A DNA stretch of 64,000 nt from Sphingomonas glacialis (lineage in GTDB: Bacteria > Pseudomonadota > Alphaproteobacteria > Sphingomonadales > Sphingomonadaceae): assembly GCF_006439055.1 (NCBI RefSeq), contig NZ_RCZC01000003.1:434001-498000 (forward strand). Direction: 5' to 3'. Below the pieces are notes generated by a model. The model made no database searches, had not been told where the DNA came from, and saw nothing but the letters and a program-made list of their open reading frames with translations. Below, one piece after another: positions 37,740 through 46,670 of this stretch (within the stretch, counting starts at the first letter, position 1; each line of letters starts with the position of its first letter). A program made the position numbers and the translations under genes.

Positions 37740-38143
37740 TCGACGACGAAGCCGGCGGGCGGCGTGCGCGTGATGAAATGGCCCTTCACCCCCGCGGGCC
37801 AGCTGCGATAGGCCACTTGGCCCGCCTCGCTCTCGGCATAGAGAAGCGCATAATCGAGGATCGCGCGTGCGGCCTCTTCGCTCGGCTCGAAGCGGCCGAG
37901 CACATAGCCGACCTTGCCCGGCGCGCGCAGATGCACCGTGCAGAAATCCTGGCACGCGAACAGGCACGGCATTTCCTGCACTGCGACGCCGTCATAGCCG
38001 GGCTCGGCCTGGATCGCGCGCAACGCCTCGACGAGGCGCGCGCCGCCGCGTATCCCGTCTCCGTCATCGCGTTGATCGGCGGAGAAGCGGCAGGTGTTGC
38101 AGGCAACGACGGCGGGACCGTCGGCGACTTCGCGCAGGTTCAT
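37736..38143 (-). CDS. DUF1636 protein, thioredoxin-like ferredoxin type
   Basis: 135 aa. Cysteines are spaced as in small (2Fe-2S) thioredoxin-like ferredoxins: CNTC near residue 16, then CLFACQDFC (about 60-68). The rest (APGKVGYVLGRFEPSEEAA) matches DUF1636. Members often sit with cobalamin genes. Its exact role (electron donor or metal handling) is not established. Embedded in the riboswitch operon with 4-bp overlaps on both sides, strong evidence that it works in B12 metabolism. Confidence 0.8.
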   Translation of the reverse strand: MNLREVADGPAVVACNTCRFSADQRDDGDGIRGGARLVEALRAIQAEPGYDGVAVQEMPCLFACQDFCTVHLRAPGKVGYVLGRFEPSEEAARAILDYALLYAESEAGQVAYRSWPAGVKGHFITRTPPAGFVVE

Positions 38144-38694
38144 GCGAGCACCGTGCGCGGCGCGGCGTCGGGGGCGGGCACGCCCATTGCGGTGAGCAGG
38201 CGGTACAGCGCGTAGAAGACGGCAAGGATGACGGCGTAGCGCACGAACTGGCGCTCGAGGATCGGCAGCGACAGCGCCACATCGGCATGGCCGATCACCG
38301 GCGCCCAGAACAGGATGCCGAGCTTGAACGTCGCGAACGCCGCGACATAGGCGATCGCGAGCCGCGCGAGCGTCGAGCGTGCCGGGACATAGGTGTCGAC
38401 CACGCTGGCGACGATCGTCCCCGCAACCGCAGCGGTGCCGATCGCGACGCCGGTCAGCGCGGTCGCCGCGTCCCACGGATAGCCCAGCGCGCAAAAGCCG
38501 ATTGCCTGGCTCACTGCCCAGGCGGCGAGCATCAGCAACACACCGTCGCGGCGATCGAGATGCACCGCCGCCAGCGCGGCGAGCGCGGGGAACGGGGTGG
38601 CGCAGGCGAAGATCAGCGTGGTGAGCGTGCTCGCGATCGTGAAGAGCAGGATCCACAGGAGGTCGGCCTGGTGCGTCCGGGTTGCGTTCGTCAT
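38140..38694 (-). CDS. small integral membrane protein in the B12 riboswitch operon; candidate cobalamin uptake component
   Basis: 184 aa, five to six membrane helices (about 12-30, 34-46, 52-72, 80-100, 110-135, 148-170). The ATG is six nt after GAGGAG; an ATG one codon earlier is possible. Notable are IFACATPFPALAAL (Cys31) and AIGFCALGYPWDA (Cys68). It lies directly behind btuB, and no btuC/D/F is in the window. Size, topology and position resemble solitary ECF S-component-like BtuM proteins, which bind cobalamin through a Cys; this is inference, and I cannot confirm homology. Confidence 0.65.
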   Translation of the reverse strand: MTNATRTHQADLLWILLFTIASTLTTLIFACATPFPALAALAAVHLDRRDGVLLMLAAWAVSQAIGFCALGYPWDAATALTGVAIGTAAVAGTIVASVVDTYVPARSTLARLAIAYVAAFATFKLGILFWAPVIGHADVALSLPILERQFVRYAVILAVFYALYRLLTAMGVPAPDAAPRTVLA

Positions 38695-38704
38695 CATCGT
38701 CTCC

Positions 38705-40699
38705 TCAAAACCGGCCACGGAAGCCGGCATAGACGCTGCGGCCGAGCGTGCCGTAGCGATAGATCGTCTGATATTGCTCGTCGAACAGGTTCTCGATCCG
38801 CCCGAAAAGCGCGACACGCTTGGTCACCGGCAGCTCGGCGCGCAGGTCGACCAGCGTGTAGGGCGCAAGCCGCGTCGCGTGCGCTGCGTCGTTGAAGGTC
38901 TCGCCCGACCAGCGCACCGCGACGCCGCCCGAGATCCCGCTCGGCAGCGTATAGGTGACCGACCCATTCGCCGCATTGCGCGGGCGCCGCGCGAGTTGCA
39001 GGCCGTAGGTCGCGCCCGGCGACCGGTCTTCCGACAGCGAATAGGTGTAATTGCCATCGAGCAGCAGGCGCTGCCCCAGGCGCAGCGCGCCTTGTGCCTC
39101 GACGCCCTGGGCAAGCGCGCGCGACACGTTGGCGTAATAGCCGTAGCGCGCGATCGCCGTGCCGGGCTGGAAGCACAATGCCGTCGTCGGCACGTCGGGG
39201 CAGCTGGCGAAATCGATCAGATTGGTCGAGCGGCGCTCGAAATAGGTGCCGCCCAGCGTCAGCGCGCCGGCGAACAGATGCTGTTCGACCCCGGCTTCCC
39301 AGCCCTTGGCCTGTTCGGGCCGGAGCGTCTGGTTCCCATATTCGGAGAAGAGCTGGTACAGCGTCGGCGCCTTGAACCCCTCGCCATAGCTGGCGCGTAG
39401 CGTCGTACCGCTGCGCAGCGCCCAAACCCCGCCTGCCTCGAACAGCGTCTTGCTGCCGAAGCGGCTATGATCGTCGTTGCGCACCCCGCCGCTGAGCGTC
39501 AGCCCGTCGAACACCGTCGCGGTGAGCTTGGCATAGACGCCGGTCAGCGCGGCGCGTGCCGTATCGGGCGCAGGGGTCGGCGTGCCGAGCGTGCCGTCGG
39601 GCGAGACGGTGCGGAAGCGCGAAATCTCGCGTTCGACGCCGAATACCGCGTCCCAGCCGGTCGCGATGCCGAGGCTGCCCTGATATTCGATCCGCGCGTT
39701 GCGGCCGTTCGCGTCGAAGGTCAGCGGTTGCGGCAGCTCGGGGCTGTAATTGTCGCGCTGGATGTCGGTATAGCTATAGGCGACACGATTGCGCAGCCGC
39801 CCGCCGAACAGATCGACGTTGAGCCCGGCATAGCCGACGAACTGTGTATCGACCGAAAAGTCCGAGGAATCGGCGTCGAAGCCATCGAGCTCGACGCGGC
39901 CGTGCGCGTAATAGCCGCGGACATCGGCGCTGATCCCGTCCGCCAGCTGGAGTTCGGCGCGGCCGGTGACGCTCTGGTTGGTATAGCCGTCGGTCTCCGT
40001 GCCGCCGAACGCCGGCGCGATGGCCGAGATGCCGGCGGTGGTGAAGCTTTGCGCGCCGACGCGGAAGGTCAGGGGCCCGGTCTTCCCGCCGATCGCGGCG
40101 CGCGCGCTGACCGTCTCGCGCGACCCCGCCTCGATGTCGAAGCTGCCTTCGAGCGGCTTTTGCGGCAGCGCAGTGACGATGTTGACGACGCCGCCGATCG
40201 CCTGGCTGCCCCACAGGATCGATTGCGGGCCGCGCAGCACTTCGATCCGGCTGGCGTCGCCGGTGAGCAGGTTGGCGAAATTATAGCCGCCGCCCGGCGA
40301 GGACGGATCGTTGAGCTTGACCCCGTCGATCACGACGACGGTCTGGTCGGTCTCGGCGCCGCGGAGGCGGAGCGAGGTGTTGGTGCCATAGCCGCCGTTG
40401 CGTGCCATGCTGACGCCGGGGGTGCGCACCAGCAGCTCGGTGACGCCGATGTCCTGGCTGCGATCGATCGCGGCCTTGTCGAGCACCGTGACGGAGGCGG
40501 CGACCCGCTCGATCGCGGTCGGTACGCGCGTCGCGGTGACGACGATGTCGCTCGCCGAATTGGTCGGCACGTCGCTCGCGGCATCGGGGCGCGCCGCCTG
40601 CTGGGCGTCGTCGGGCTTGGCCGGCGCGTCGGCATAGGCCGGGCTTGCGAAGAGCAGGCCGAGCAGCAGTCCGGAGGTCGGTGGGTAGAATCGTTTCAT
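38705..40699 (-). CDS. btuB: TonB-dependent vitamin B12 receptor
   Basis: 664 aa. Signal peptide (MKRFYPPTSGLLLGLLFAS, cut after AYA), TonB box DIVVTATRV, plug domain with LRLRGAETDQTVVVIDGVK, and a beta-barrel ending in Phe (GFRGRF). Size fits BtuB. Assignment rests on the cobalamin riboswitch in its leader and on following B12 genes. Imports cobalamins or corrinoids across the outer membrane with TonB energy. Confidence 0.93.
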   Translation of the reverse strand: MKRFYPPTSGLLLGLLFASPAYADAPAKPDDAQQAARPDAASDVPTNSASDIVVTATRVPTAIERVAASVTVLDKAAIDRSQDIGVTELLVRTPGVSMARNGGYGTNTSLRLRGAETDQTVVVIDGVKLNDPSSPGGGYNFANLLTGDASRIEVLRGPQSILWGSQAIGGVVNIVTALPQKPLEGSFDIEAGSRETVSARAAIGGKTGPLTFRVGAQSFTTAGISAIAPAFGGTETDGYTNQSVTGRAELQLADGISADVRGYYAHGRVELDGFDADSSDFSVDTQFVGYAGLNVDLFGGRLRNRVAYSYTDIQRDNYSPELPQPLTFDANGRNARIEYQGSLGIATGWDAVFGVEREISRFRTVSPDGTLGTPTPAPDTARAALTGVYAKLTATVFDGLTLSGGVRNDDHSRFGSKTLFEAGGVWALRSGTTLRASYGEGFKAPTLYQLFSEYGNQTLRPEQAKGWEAGVEQHLFAGALTLGGTYFERRSTNLIDFASCPDVPTTALCFQPGTAIARYGYYANVSRALAQGVEAQGALRLGQRLLLDGNYTYSLSEDRSPGATYGLQLARRPRNAANGSVTYTLPSGISGGVAVRWSGETFNDAAHATRLAPYTLVDLRAELPVTKRVALFGRIENLFDEQYQTIYRYGTLGRSVYAGFRGRF

Positions 40700-40851
40700 G
40701 GCAGTCCCCGCTTTCAGACGATCGGAGACCTGAATCGCGAAGGGGGAGGGCGCGAACCATCCCGCCTGCACGACGCAGGTCGGCGATGTCGTCACGCGGG
40801 GGTCTTCCCCGTTCGCTCGGCGCACCCTGGCCGGTCGAAAGACGACTGCGA

Positions 40852-41012
40852 CGGGCAGGTCTCCTGGCTCACGGGTCAACGCTGTTCCGGCCGCCTTCTC
40901 AGAACCCGAAGGTCCCAATGGCATGTGGTCGGGCAACTCGCCGCTTACAGTTGCAGGGGCAGCCGGGGTTTTCCCGTTCCCTTTTCATCCCCGTCGCCGG
41001 GGAACCTGTCGC
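40852..41012 (-). promoter_or_regulatory. cobalamin (AdoCbl) riboswitch in the btuB leader
   Basis: Read on the minus strand: CAGGTTCCCC opens the element (41008 downwards), GATGAAAAGGGAAC follows, then AAAACCCCGGCTGCCCC (the conserved GCTGCCCC of the core), TGCAACTGTAAGCGGC, GCCATTGGGA (B12-box-like) and finally AGCCAGGAGACCTGCC, the closing side of the first paired segment. These match the cobalamin riboswitch consensus in order. About 150 nt of further leader (40700-40851) lie between it and the btuB ATG, with GGGGA as ribosome site; control could be translational. Nothing else is recognised at 41013-41192. Confidence 0.93.
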
Positions 41013-41192
41013 AACACGCCGCGTAGCGCTGGGGCAGATAGCGGTCAATCACCTGGGTCAGCGACGGGCGCGGCCCCGCGCGAGCTGTGCCGCTCGCGCG
41101 CTGTGAGTGGTGGCGCTATGCGACCGGTGCATTTTCTGGTCGTTCGGTGCTAGTCTGGGCGCAGGCAATGACCCTTCGAGCGGGAGTCTGAT

Positions 41193-41870
41193 GTGCGTCT
41201 CCTGATTGCCGATCCCGATGCGCGCGCCGCGCAACAGCTCGCCGATGCGCTGCGCGCCTTGGCGCATGAGGCGGTGGTGGCGGGCGATGGCCGCACCGCG
41301 CTTACCCTGGCGACCCAGGAGACGTTCGGCGCGGTGCTGCTCGAACTGATCCTGCCCTATGTCGGCGGGGTCGAGATCACGCAGGCGTTGCGCGAGCGAG
41401 GGCTCGACTTGATCGTCGTCATGCTGAGCGTGCATGGCGATCTTCCCGACCGGATCGCCGGGCTCGATGCGGGCGCTGACGATTATCTCGTCAAGCCGGT
41501 CGCCGCGATCGAGATCGATGCGCGGCTGCGCGCGATCCAGCGGCGTGCGGCGCGGACCGGCGGGCACGGCGTGATGCGGGCGGGCGACATCGAGGTCAAC
41601 GAGATCAAATATCGCGCGGTGCGGGGCGGGCGGACGCTCGCTTTGCCCAAGCTCGAATTCCAGATGCTGTGCGAGCTTGTCCGCAACAAGAACGCGATCG
41701 TCACGCGCGACATGTTCTACCGCAATGTCTGGCGCTACGACGGCGAGCCCGCGACCAACGTCGTCGAATCCTATATTCGCCGCTTGCGCGCGCATTTGAA
41801 TGCAGGCGGCGAGCCCGACCCGATCGAGACGATCCGCGGTGTCGGCTATATGCTGGTCGAGCACGGCTGA
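41193..41870 (+). CDS. OmpR-family response regulator with Glu at the phosphorylation position
   Basis: 225 aa from GTG, with GGGAG before it. Receiver domain with LLIADPD, Ser79 and Lys101 (YLVKPVA), but the expected phosphoacceptor Asp is Glu51 in AVLLELILPYVGG, and only part of the acidic pocket is kept. Winged-helix DNA-binding domain in the C-terminal half with VVESYIRRLRAHL and IETIRGVGYML. No kinase gene is adjacent. A Glu in this place often mimics phosphorylation, so it may act as a constitutive regulator; its targets are unknown. Orphan between the riboswitch and a TonB receptor. Confidence 0.88.
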   Translation: MRLLIADPDARAAQQLADALRALAHEAVVAGDGRTALTLATQETFGAVLLELILPYVGGVEITQALRERGLDLIVVMLSVHGDLPDRIAGLDAGADDYLVKPVAAIEIDARLRAIQRRAARTGGHGVMRAGDIEVNEIKYRAVRGGRTLALPKLEFQMLCELVRNKNAIVTRDMFYRNVWRYDGEPATNVVESYIRRLRAHLNAGGEPDPIETIRGVGYMLVEHG

Positions 41871-41902
41871 GCGGGCGGTCGCGCTTTCGAAGGACGCGCG
41901 GT

Positions 41903-41938
41903 AAAGAAAAACCCGGCCCGAGCGATGCTCGGACCGGG
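41903..41938 (-). terminator. Rho-independent terminator of the TonB receptor gene
   Basis: On the minus strand a 12-bp stem with one mismatch (41912-41923 with 41927-41938, loop of 3) is followed by TTTTTCTTT. It starts 23 nt after the TBDR stop. It may also stop plus-strand transcripts from the response-regulator gene. Confidence 0.85.
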
Positions 41939-41961
41939 TCGTTCAGCCTAGCCCTGAGCGA

Positions 41962-44613
41962 TCAGAACTTGGCGGAGAGCTCGAAGCCGTAGGTGCGCGG
42001 CGGGTTGAAGTTGCCATAGTCGCCGAGGATGCCGCCGTAGCTGGTCGAAACCAGCGCGCCGGTTGCGCTATAGTTCTGGACCGGCACCGAGTTCGCCGAC
42101 GAGCGGCGATAGACGTAGGTCGTGTCGAGCAGGTTGCGCGCCCAGACCGAGACGGTGACCTTGTTGTGATCGCTCACCGCGATGTCGGCGAGCGCGAGGC
42201 GGCCGTTCATCACGAAGCTGGCGTCGGTCTTGGTGTTCTCGAGCTGGAAGCTGTACTGGCTGCTCGCATAGTTGCCGTCGAGATGGAGGCGGACGCTCGC
42301 GTCACCGACACGGATCGGCATGACATAATCGAGCGAGGCCGATGCCGCGTTGGTCGGGGTGTAGACGATGTAGAGCTGCTGTGCCGGAGCACCCGGGGTC
42401 AGCGGATTCACTGCCGAAGGCGCCTTCCAATAGGTGTAGGCGTACGAACCGGTCAGCGTCAGTTCGGGGATCGGCTTGACCGTCAGATCGGCCTCGATAC
42501 CGCGGATCTTCGAGTTGCCGGCATTGGTGGTCTGCTCGATATGGCTACCGTTTGTCGGGCTCGACCCGTTGGTGTCGAAATAGTCGAAGTCGAACTGGGT
42601 GTTGCTACGATCCATGATGTAGCCCGCGACGTTGAAGCGCGCGCGGTGGTTCCAGAAGTCGGCCTTGGCGCCGATTTCGTACGACTTGACCGATTCCGGA
42701 CCGAAGGCATTGAACTGCAGCGAGCGGTCGTTCGCGCCACCGGCGCGGAAGCCCGTCGCATACTTTGCGTAGAGGTGGATGTCGCTCGTCGCGTCGAACG
42801 CGATGTTGAACATCGGGTCGAAGCGGCTGATGCTGTTCTTGAAGGTGAACGCCTGGGCAGCGTTGTTGACGACATACAGGCTGCCGTGACGATCGTCCTT
42901 GGTCCAGCGGCCCCCGGCGGTGACGTGCAGGACGTTGCCCAGCGCTTCGGGCGAGAAGGTCAGATTGCCGAAGACCGAATAGTTGTGGTCGGTCGCAGCA
43001 CTGGCGCGGGTGATGAACTGGCAGCTGTTGGCGAACTGCGGCACGGTCGTGGCGAGCGTGTTGTTGCACGACGCGTCATAGCGCTGATAGCCCGAGTTCG
43101 CGCCGGTGATCGCGCTCGAATTGCCCGGGATCGGGCTGCGGACCGTGTAGGCGGTGCCGGTCGAGTTCCACTGGTTGGTCAGCGGGGTCGCCGCATATTC
43201 GCTGGCCTGCTCGGTATAGTAATAGGCGCCGACGACATAGTCGAACTGCGGCACGCTGCCGACCGCCTGGAATTCCTGGCTGAACTGGTTCTGCTTGAGG
43301 AACGACAGGCTGTAGCGGCTGAACGTGCCGGTCGTGTTGAGCGCTGTCGGGTTGGCGGTGTTCGCGACGAACGGGGAGAACGAGCTGCGCTCTGGGCCGC
43401 CGGAATTGTCCCACTGGTCGGTCTTGACGCCGCGCCATGCGGTGATCGAGCGCAGCTCGATCCACGGTGCGACCTTGTACTTCAGATTCGCCGAGAAGCC
43501 GTGCGTGATGTCGACGCTCGGCTGCTGCGGAACGCCGACATCGGCGACCGTCTGACGCTCGGGATGAACCCCGACGAGCGGCGCCTTGGGGGCGACGCAG
43601 CCAACGCGACCGGCGGCTGCCTGAGCGACCGTGACGGTGCCGCCGCACGCGGTGTTGGTGCCCGGCAGGAAGAGCGACGTGCCGAGCACGCCGGCGGCGC
43701 TGGTGTACGAGCCGACCGGCAGGTTGCCGGGGTTGTAGTTGAGCAGCTGGCTATAGTTCGGGCTATTCTCGTCCTTCGCATAGTCATAGGCGAAGTCGGC
43801 GGTGAAGCCGTCGATCGGCTGCCAGCGGGCAGCGGCGCGGCCGCCCTTGCGATCGTAATAGTTCCAGCCGGTCGAACCCTGGAGCGGGTTCTTCACCGTC
43901 GGATCCTGGTGCTGATACACACCGTCGAACTTCAGCGAGATGTTGTAGAAGCTCGGCAGATCGAGGTGGAGGTCGGTGGTGCGGCTGCCATAGTTCCCGA
44001 TGCCGGCGCTCACGCGGCCGCCGAACACGCCGGTCGGTGCCTTCGAGACGAGCGACAGCGCGCCGCCTTCGGTATTGCGGCCGAACAGGGTGCCCTGCGG
44101 GCCCTTGAGCACTTCGATGCGCTCGATGTCGAACAGTGCCGAGTTGAGGCCCTGGGTCTTACCGAGGGCGACGCCGTCGATATAGACGCCGACGCCGCCG
44201 TCACGCGCAGTCTGGTTCTGATCGTAGGGGACGATGCCGCGGATACCGATCGTCAGTGCCGACTGGCGCGCCTCGAAGGTCGCGACGCGGAGCGACGGGA
44301 TCGAGCCGTCGGCGAGGTTGAACAGGCTGAGCACGTGGCGATCGGCGATGCCCTGTGCGCTGAGCACGCTGATCGAGATCGGCGTCTTCTGCAGGTTGGT
44401 TTCGCGGCGGGTCGCGGTGACGACGATGTCGCCGATGCCGGCGCCCTGCTCTTCGGGGGCTGCGGCGGGCGTGGCTGCCTGCGTGTCGGCAACCGGCGCG
44501 GTGACCGCAGCGTCGTTGGCCGGAGCGGTCTGCGCCAGGGCTGGCGAAGCGGTGAGAGCGATAAGCGCGCCGCCCATGAGCAGCTGCAGGCGGAAGCCCG
44601 AACGAACAATCAT
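41962..44613 (-). CDS. TonB-dependent outer-membrane receptor, substrate unknown
   Basis: 883 aa. Signal peptide ending ASPALAQ, Ala/Pro linker, TonB box GDIVVTATRRETNLQ, plug with LTIGIRGIVPYDQN and VEVLKGPQGTLFGRNTEGGA-type motif (IEVLKGPQGTLFGRNT), then a barrel ending FELSAKF. The ribosome site AGGGGATATCACA precedes the ATG. No transport or catabolic gene is linked, and a strong terminator follows, so it forms a single-gene unit. Cysteines occur in pairs within an extracellular loop region (NTACGG and RVGCVA), possibly a disulfide. Ligand not predictable. Confidence 0.9.
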   Translation of the reverse strand: MIVRSGFRLQLLMGGALIALTASPALAQTAPANDAAVTAPVADTQAATPAAAPEEQGAGIGDIVVTATRRETNLQKTPISISVLSAQGIADRHVLSLFNLADGSIPSLRVATFEARQSALTIGIRGIVPYDQNQTARDGGVGVYIDGVALGKTQGLNSALFDIERIEVLKGPQGTLFGRNTEGGALSLVSKAPTGVFGGRVSAGIGNYGSRTTDLHLDLPSFYNISLKFDGVYQHQDPTVKNPLQGSTGWNYYDRKGGRAAARWQPIDGFTADFAYDYAKDENSPNYSQLLNYNPGNLPVGSYTSAAGVLGTSLFLPGTNTACGGTVTVAQAAAGRVGCVAPKAPLVGVHPERQTVADVGVPQQPSVDITHGFSANLKYKVAPWIELRSITAWRGVKTDQWDNSGGPERSSFSPFVANTANPTALNTTGTFSRYSLSFLKQNQFSQEFQAVGSVPQFDYVVGAYYYTEQASEYAATPLTNQWNSTGTAYTVRSPIPGNSSAITGANSGYQRYDASCNNTLATTVPQFANSCQFITRASAATDHNYSVFGNLTFSPEALGNVLHVTAGGRWTKDDRHGSLYVVNNAAQAFTFKNSISRFDPMFNIAFDATSDIHLYAKYATGFRAGGANDRSLQFNAFGPESVKSYEIGAKADFWNHRARFNVAGYIMDRSNTQFDFDYFDTNGSSPTNGSHIEQTTNAGNSKIRGIEADLTVKPIPELTLTGSYAYTYWKAPSAVNPLTPGAPAQQLYIVYTPTNAASASLDYVMPIRVGDASVRLHLDGNYASSQYSFQLENTKTDASFVMNGRLALADIAVSDHNKVTVSVWARNLLDTTYVYRRSSANSVPVQNYSATGALVSTSYGGILGDYGNFNPPRTYGFELSAKF

Positions 44614-44968
44614 TGTGATATCCCCTGAACCAGTCGGGCCGTTTAGCCCCGGTCCGGCTCGGCTAGCGGCGGATTGGGTCAGGAATGTTACGTTCGCTGT
44701 AACCGCTGGATTACCATGGCGTCATTTTCGCGTCATAAATAAGCGGTCTACACCACTTAGCGCGCCAGGCGCGGGACATGGAGCGTCGTCCGGATCGTTA
44801 CGGGAGCGCTTGGCGGCAGCATTCGCATCTGTTTTGTCGCGTTGGGGTGGTGGTATTTGTGCGAGTGCGACTAACTTGTCACACAGCGTGCGCCGATGTC
44901 GCGTGCGAGTCGCGCCGGTCGCGTGGGTTTTGCGCCGCTCCGCCTTTGCGACTAGAGCGCGTCGCGTC
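44614..44968. other. 355-bp divergent spacer between TBDR and Hsp70-like gene
   Basis: Comparatively AT-rich near 44690-44760 and therefore the likely promoter region of the receptor. I see no gene, hairpin with T-run or clear operator palindrome. Both divergent promoters must lie here but cannot be assigned. Confidence 0.5.
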
Positions 44969-46276
44969 ATGACCCCATCATCCCCCACCGCCATCGGCCT
45001 CGACTTCGGCACCACCAATTCGGTGGTCGCGCTATCGCACGGCGGCGTCGCCGAGCTCGTCGCGCTCGATGGCCCCGAAGCCAGCGATCCCGTCTTCCGC
45101 TCGGCCTTGTGCTTTTGGGAAGACGATGGCGTTCAGGTCGGCGTTCCCAAGGGGCTGGCGGCCGATGCCGGGCCATGGGCGATCCGCGAATATCTCGAAT
45201 TCCCGCAGGACAGCCGTTTCCTGCAATCGTTCAAGTCGGTGGTGGCGAGCGCGAGCTTCGAATTCGCCAACGTGTTCGAACGCCGCTTGCGCTTCGAGGA
45301 ACTCGGCCAGCTGTTCCTCGCCAAGCTTGCCGCACGCGCCGGCGGGGCGCTCGACGGGCAGGCGGCGCGCGTCGTGGTTGGGCGGCCGGTCGAGTTCGCG
45401 GGCAGTCGCCCGAACGAGACGCTCGCGCGCGAACGCTATGACGCGATGTTCGCCGGCCTCGGTGCCGAGATCCATTATGTCTATGAGCCGATCGGCGCGG
45501 CGTTCAGCTATGCGTCGCGGATCAGCGACCCGGCGACGATCCTGGTCGCCGATTTCGGCGGCGGGACGAGCGATTTCTCGGTGGTCCACATCGCGGCACC
45601 CGGCGCGGCGCGGCGCTGTACGCCGCTCGGCGCGGCGGGCGTCGGGATTGCGGGCGACCGCTTCGACTATCGGATCGTCGATCATCTCGTCATGCCGCTG
45701 CTCGGCAAGGGCGGGTCGTATCGCTCGATGGGCAAGGTGCTCGATATTCCCGGCGGCTATTTCAACGATTTCAGCGACTGGTCGCGGCTCGCGCTGATGC
45801 GCAACCGCCGCACGCTGGCCGAGCTCGACAAATTGCGCCGCAACGCGATCGACCCGGAGGCGATCACGCGGATGATCGCGGTGATCGAGCAGGAGCTCGG
45901 CTATCAATTGTACGACGCGGTCGGACAGGTGAAGCGCGCGTTGTCGAGCAGCGAGGACGCGCATTTCCACTTCGCCGGCGCGGGGCTGACGGTCGAGGCC
46001 GATGTCACGCGCGCCGATTTCGAGACGTGGATCGCGCCCGATATCGCGCGGATCGGCGATGCGGTCGACCGCGCGCTTTCGACGGCCGCAACCCCGGCGA
46101 GCGCGATCGATCGCGTCTTCCTGACCGGCGGCACCTCGCTCACCCCGCGCATTCGCCGCCTGTTCGACGAGCGCTTCGGCGCGGAGCGAATCGCGACGGG
46201 CGGTGAACTGACCTCGATCGCGCACGGGCTCGCCTTGATCGGTCAGCAGGACGATCTCGCCGCGTGGGCGGCATGA
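44969..46276 (+). CDS. Hsp70-type ATPase without substrate-binding domain, YegD-like
   Basis: 435 aa from ATG; upstream in-frame codons are antisense to the receptor. Actin/Hsp70 ATPase fold: phosphate loop GLDFGTTNSVVAL (9-21), second loop ILVADFGGGTSDFSV, and adenosine motif FLTGGTSLTPRI. The length fits the nucleotide-binding domain alone plus a helical insert, as in E. coli YegD. There is no DnaK-type beta-sandwich or lid. The chaperone role is uncertain; such proteins may act on a specific client. RNase-H-like gene 13 bp downstream. Confidence 0.88.
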   Translation: MTPSSPTAIGLDFGTTNSVVALSHGGVAELVALDGPEASDPVFRSALCFWEDDGVQVGVPKGLAADAGPWAIREYLEFPQDSRFLQSFKSVVASASFEFANVFERRLRFEELGQLFLAKLAARAGGALDGQAARVVVGRPVEFAGSRPNETLARERYDAMFAGLGAEIHYVYEPIGAAFSYASRISDPATILVADFGGGTSDFSVVHIAAPGAARRCTPLGAAGVGIAGDRFDYRIVDHLVMPLLGKGGSYRSMGKVLDIPGGYFNDFSDWSRLALMRNRRTLAELDKLRRNAIDPEAITRMIAVIEQELGYQLYDAVGQVKRALSSSEDAHFHFAGAGLTVEADVTRADFETWIAPDIARIGDAVDRALSTAATPASAIDRVFLTGGTSLTPRIRRLFDERFGAERIATGGELTSIAHGLALIGQQDDLAAWAA

Positions 46277-46289
46277 AAAGGATTCTACG

Positions 46290-46670
46290 ATGAGCGACCG
46301 GGTAAAAGTCTATTTCGACGGCGGCTGCCGGCCCAATCCGGGCAAGATGGAATATGCCTATGTCATCGCCGGGGTGGCGCATGCCGAGCTCGACGCCGGC
46401 ATAGGCTCGAGCATGGATTCGGAATGGCTCGCGCTGATCGCCGCGCTGAAGGGCGCGCAGGCGCTCGGGCTGACCGACTTCGTGCTGCTCGGCGATTCGG
46501 TGGCGGTGATCGACATGGCGAACGGCCGCACCAAATGTCGCGGCGACAGCGTGCCGCATCTGGCGGCGTTCCGCGCGCTCTTCGCTGACGGCGCCATGCC
46601 CAATCTGCGCTACATCAAACGCACGCAGAACCTCGCCGGGATCGCGCTGGAGCGTGCGCGGGCGCGGTGA
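46290..46670 (+). CDS. RNase HI-fold protein
   Basis: 126 aa. The DED carboxylates are Asp10 (VYFDGGCRPNPG), Glu45 (SEWLALIAAL) and Asp69 (LLGDSVAV). The fourth acidic residue of E. coli RNase HI (in NxxAD near the end) is replaced: NLAGIAL has Gly. The handle (basic protrusion) is absent. Could cleave RNA:DNA hybrids weakly or bind nucleic acid; not a sure housekeeping rnhA. Overlaps the following GST gene by 4 bp. Confidence 0.82.
   Translation: MSDRVKVYFDGGCRPNPGKMEYAYVIAGVAHAELDAGIGSSMDSEWLALIAALKGAQALGLTDFVLLGDSVAVIDMANGRTKCRGDSVPHLAAFRALFADGAMPNLRYIKRTQNLAGIALERARAR

Noticed and set aside
42166..44628. Plus-strand open frame opposite the first large TBDR
   Set aside because: The receptor has signal peptide, TonB box, plug motifs and terminator on the minus strand; the antisense frame has none.
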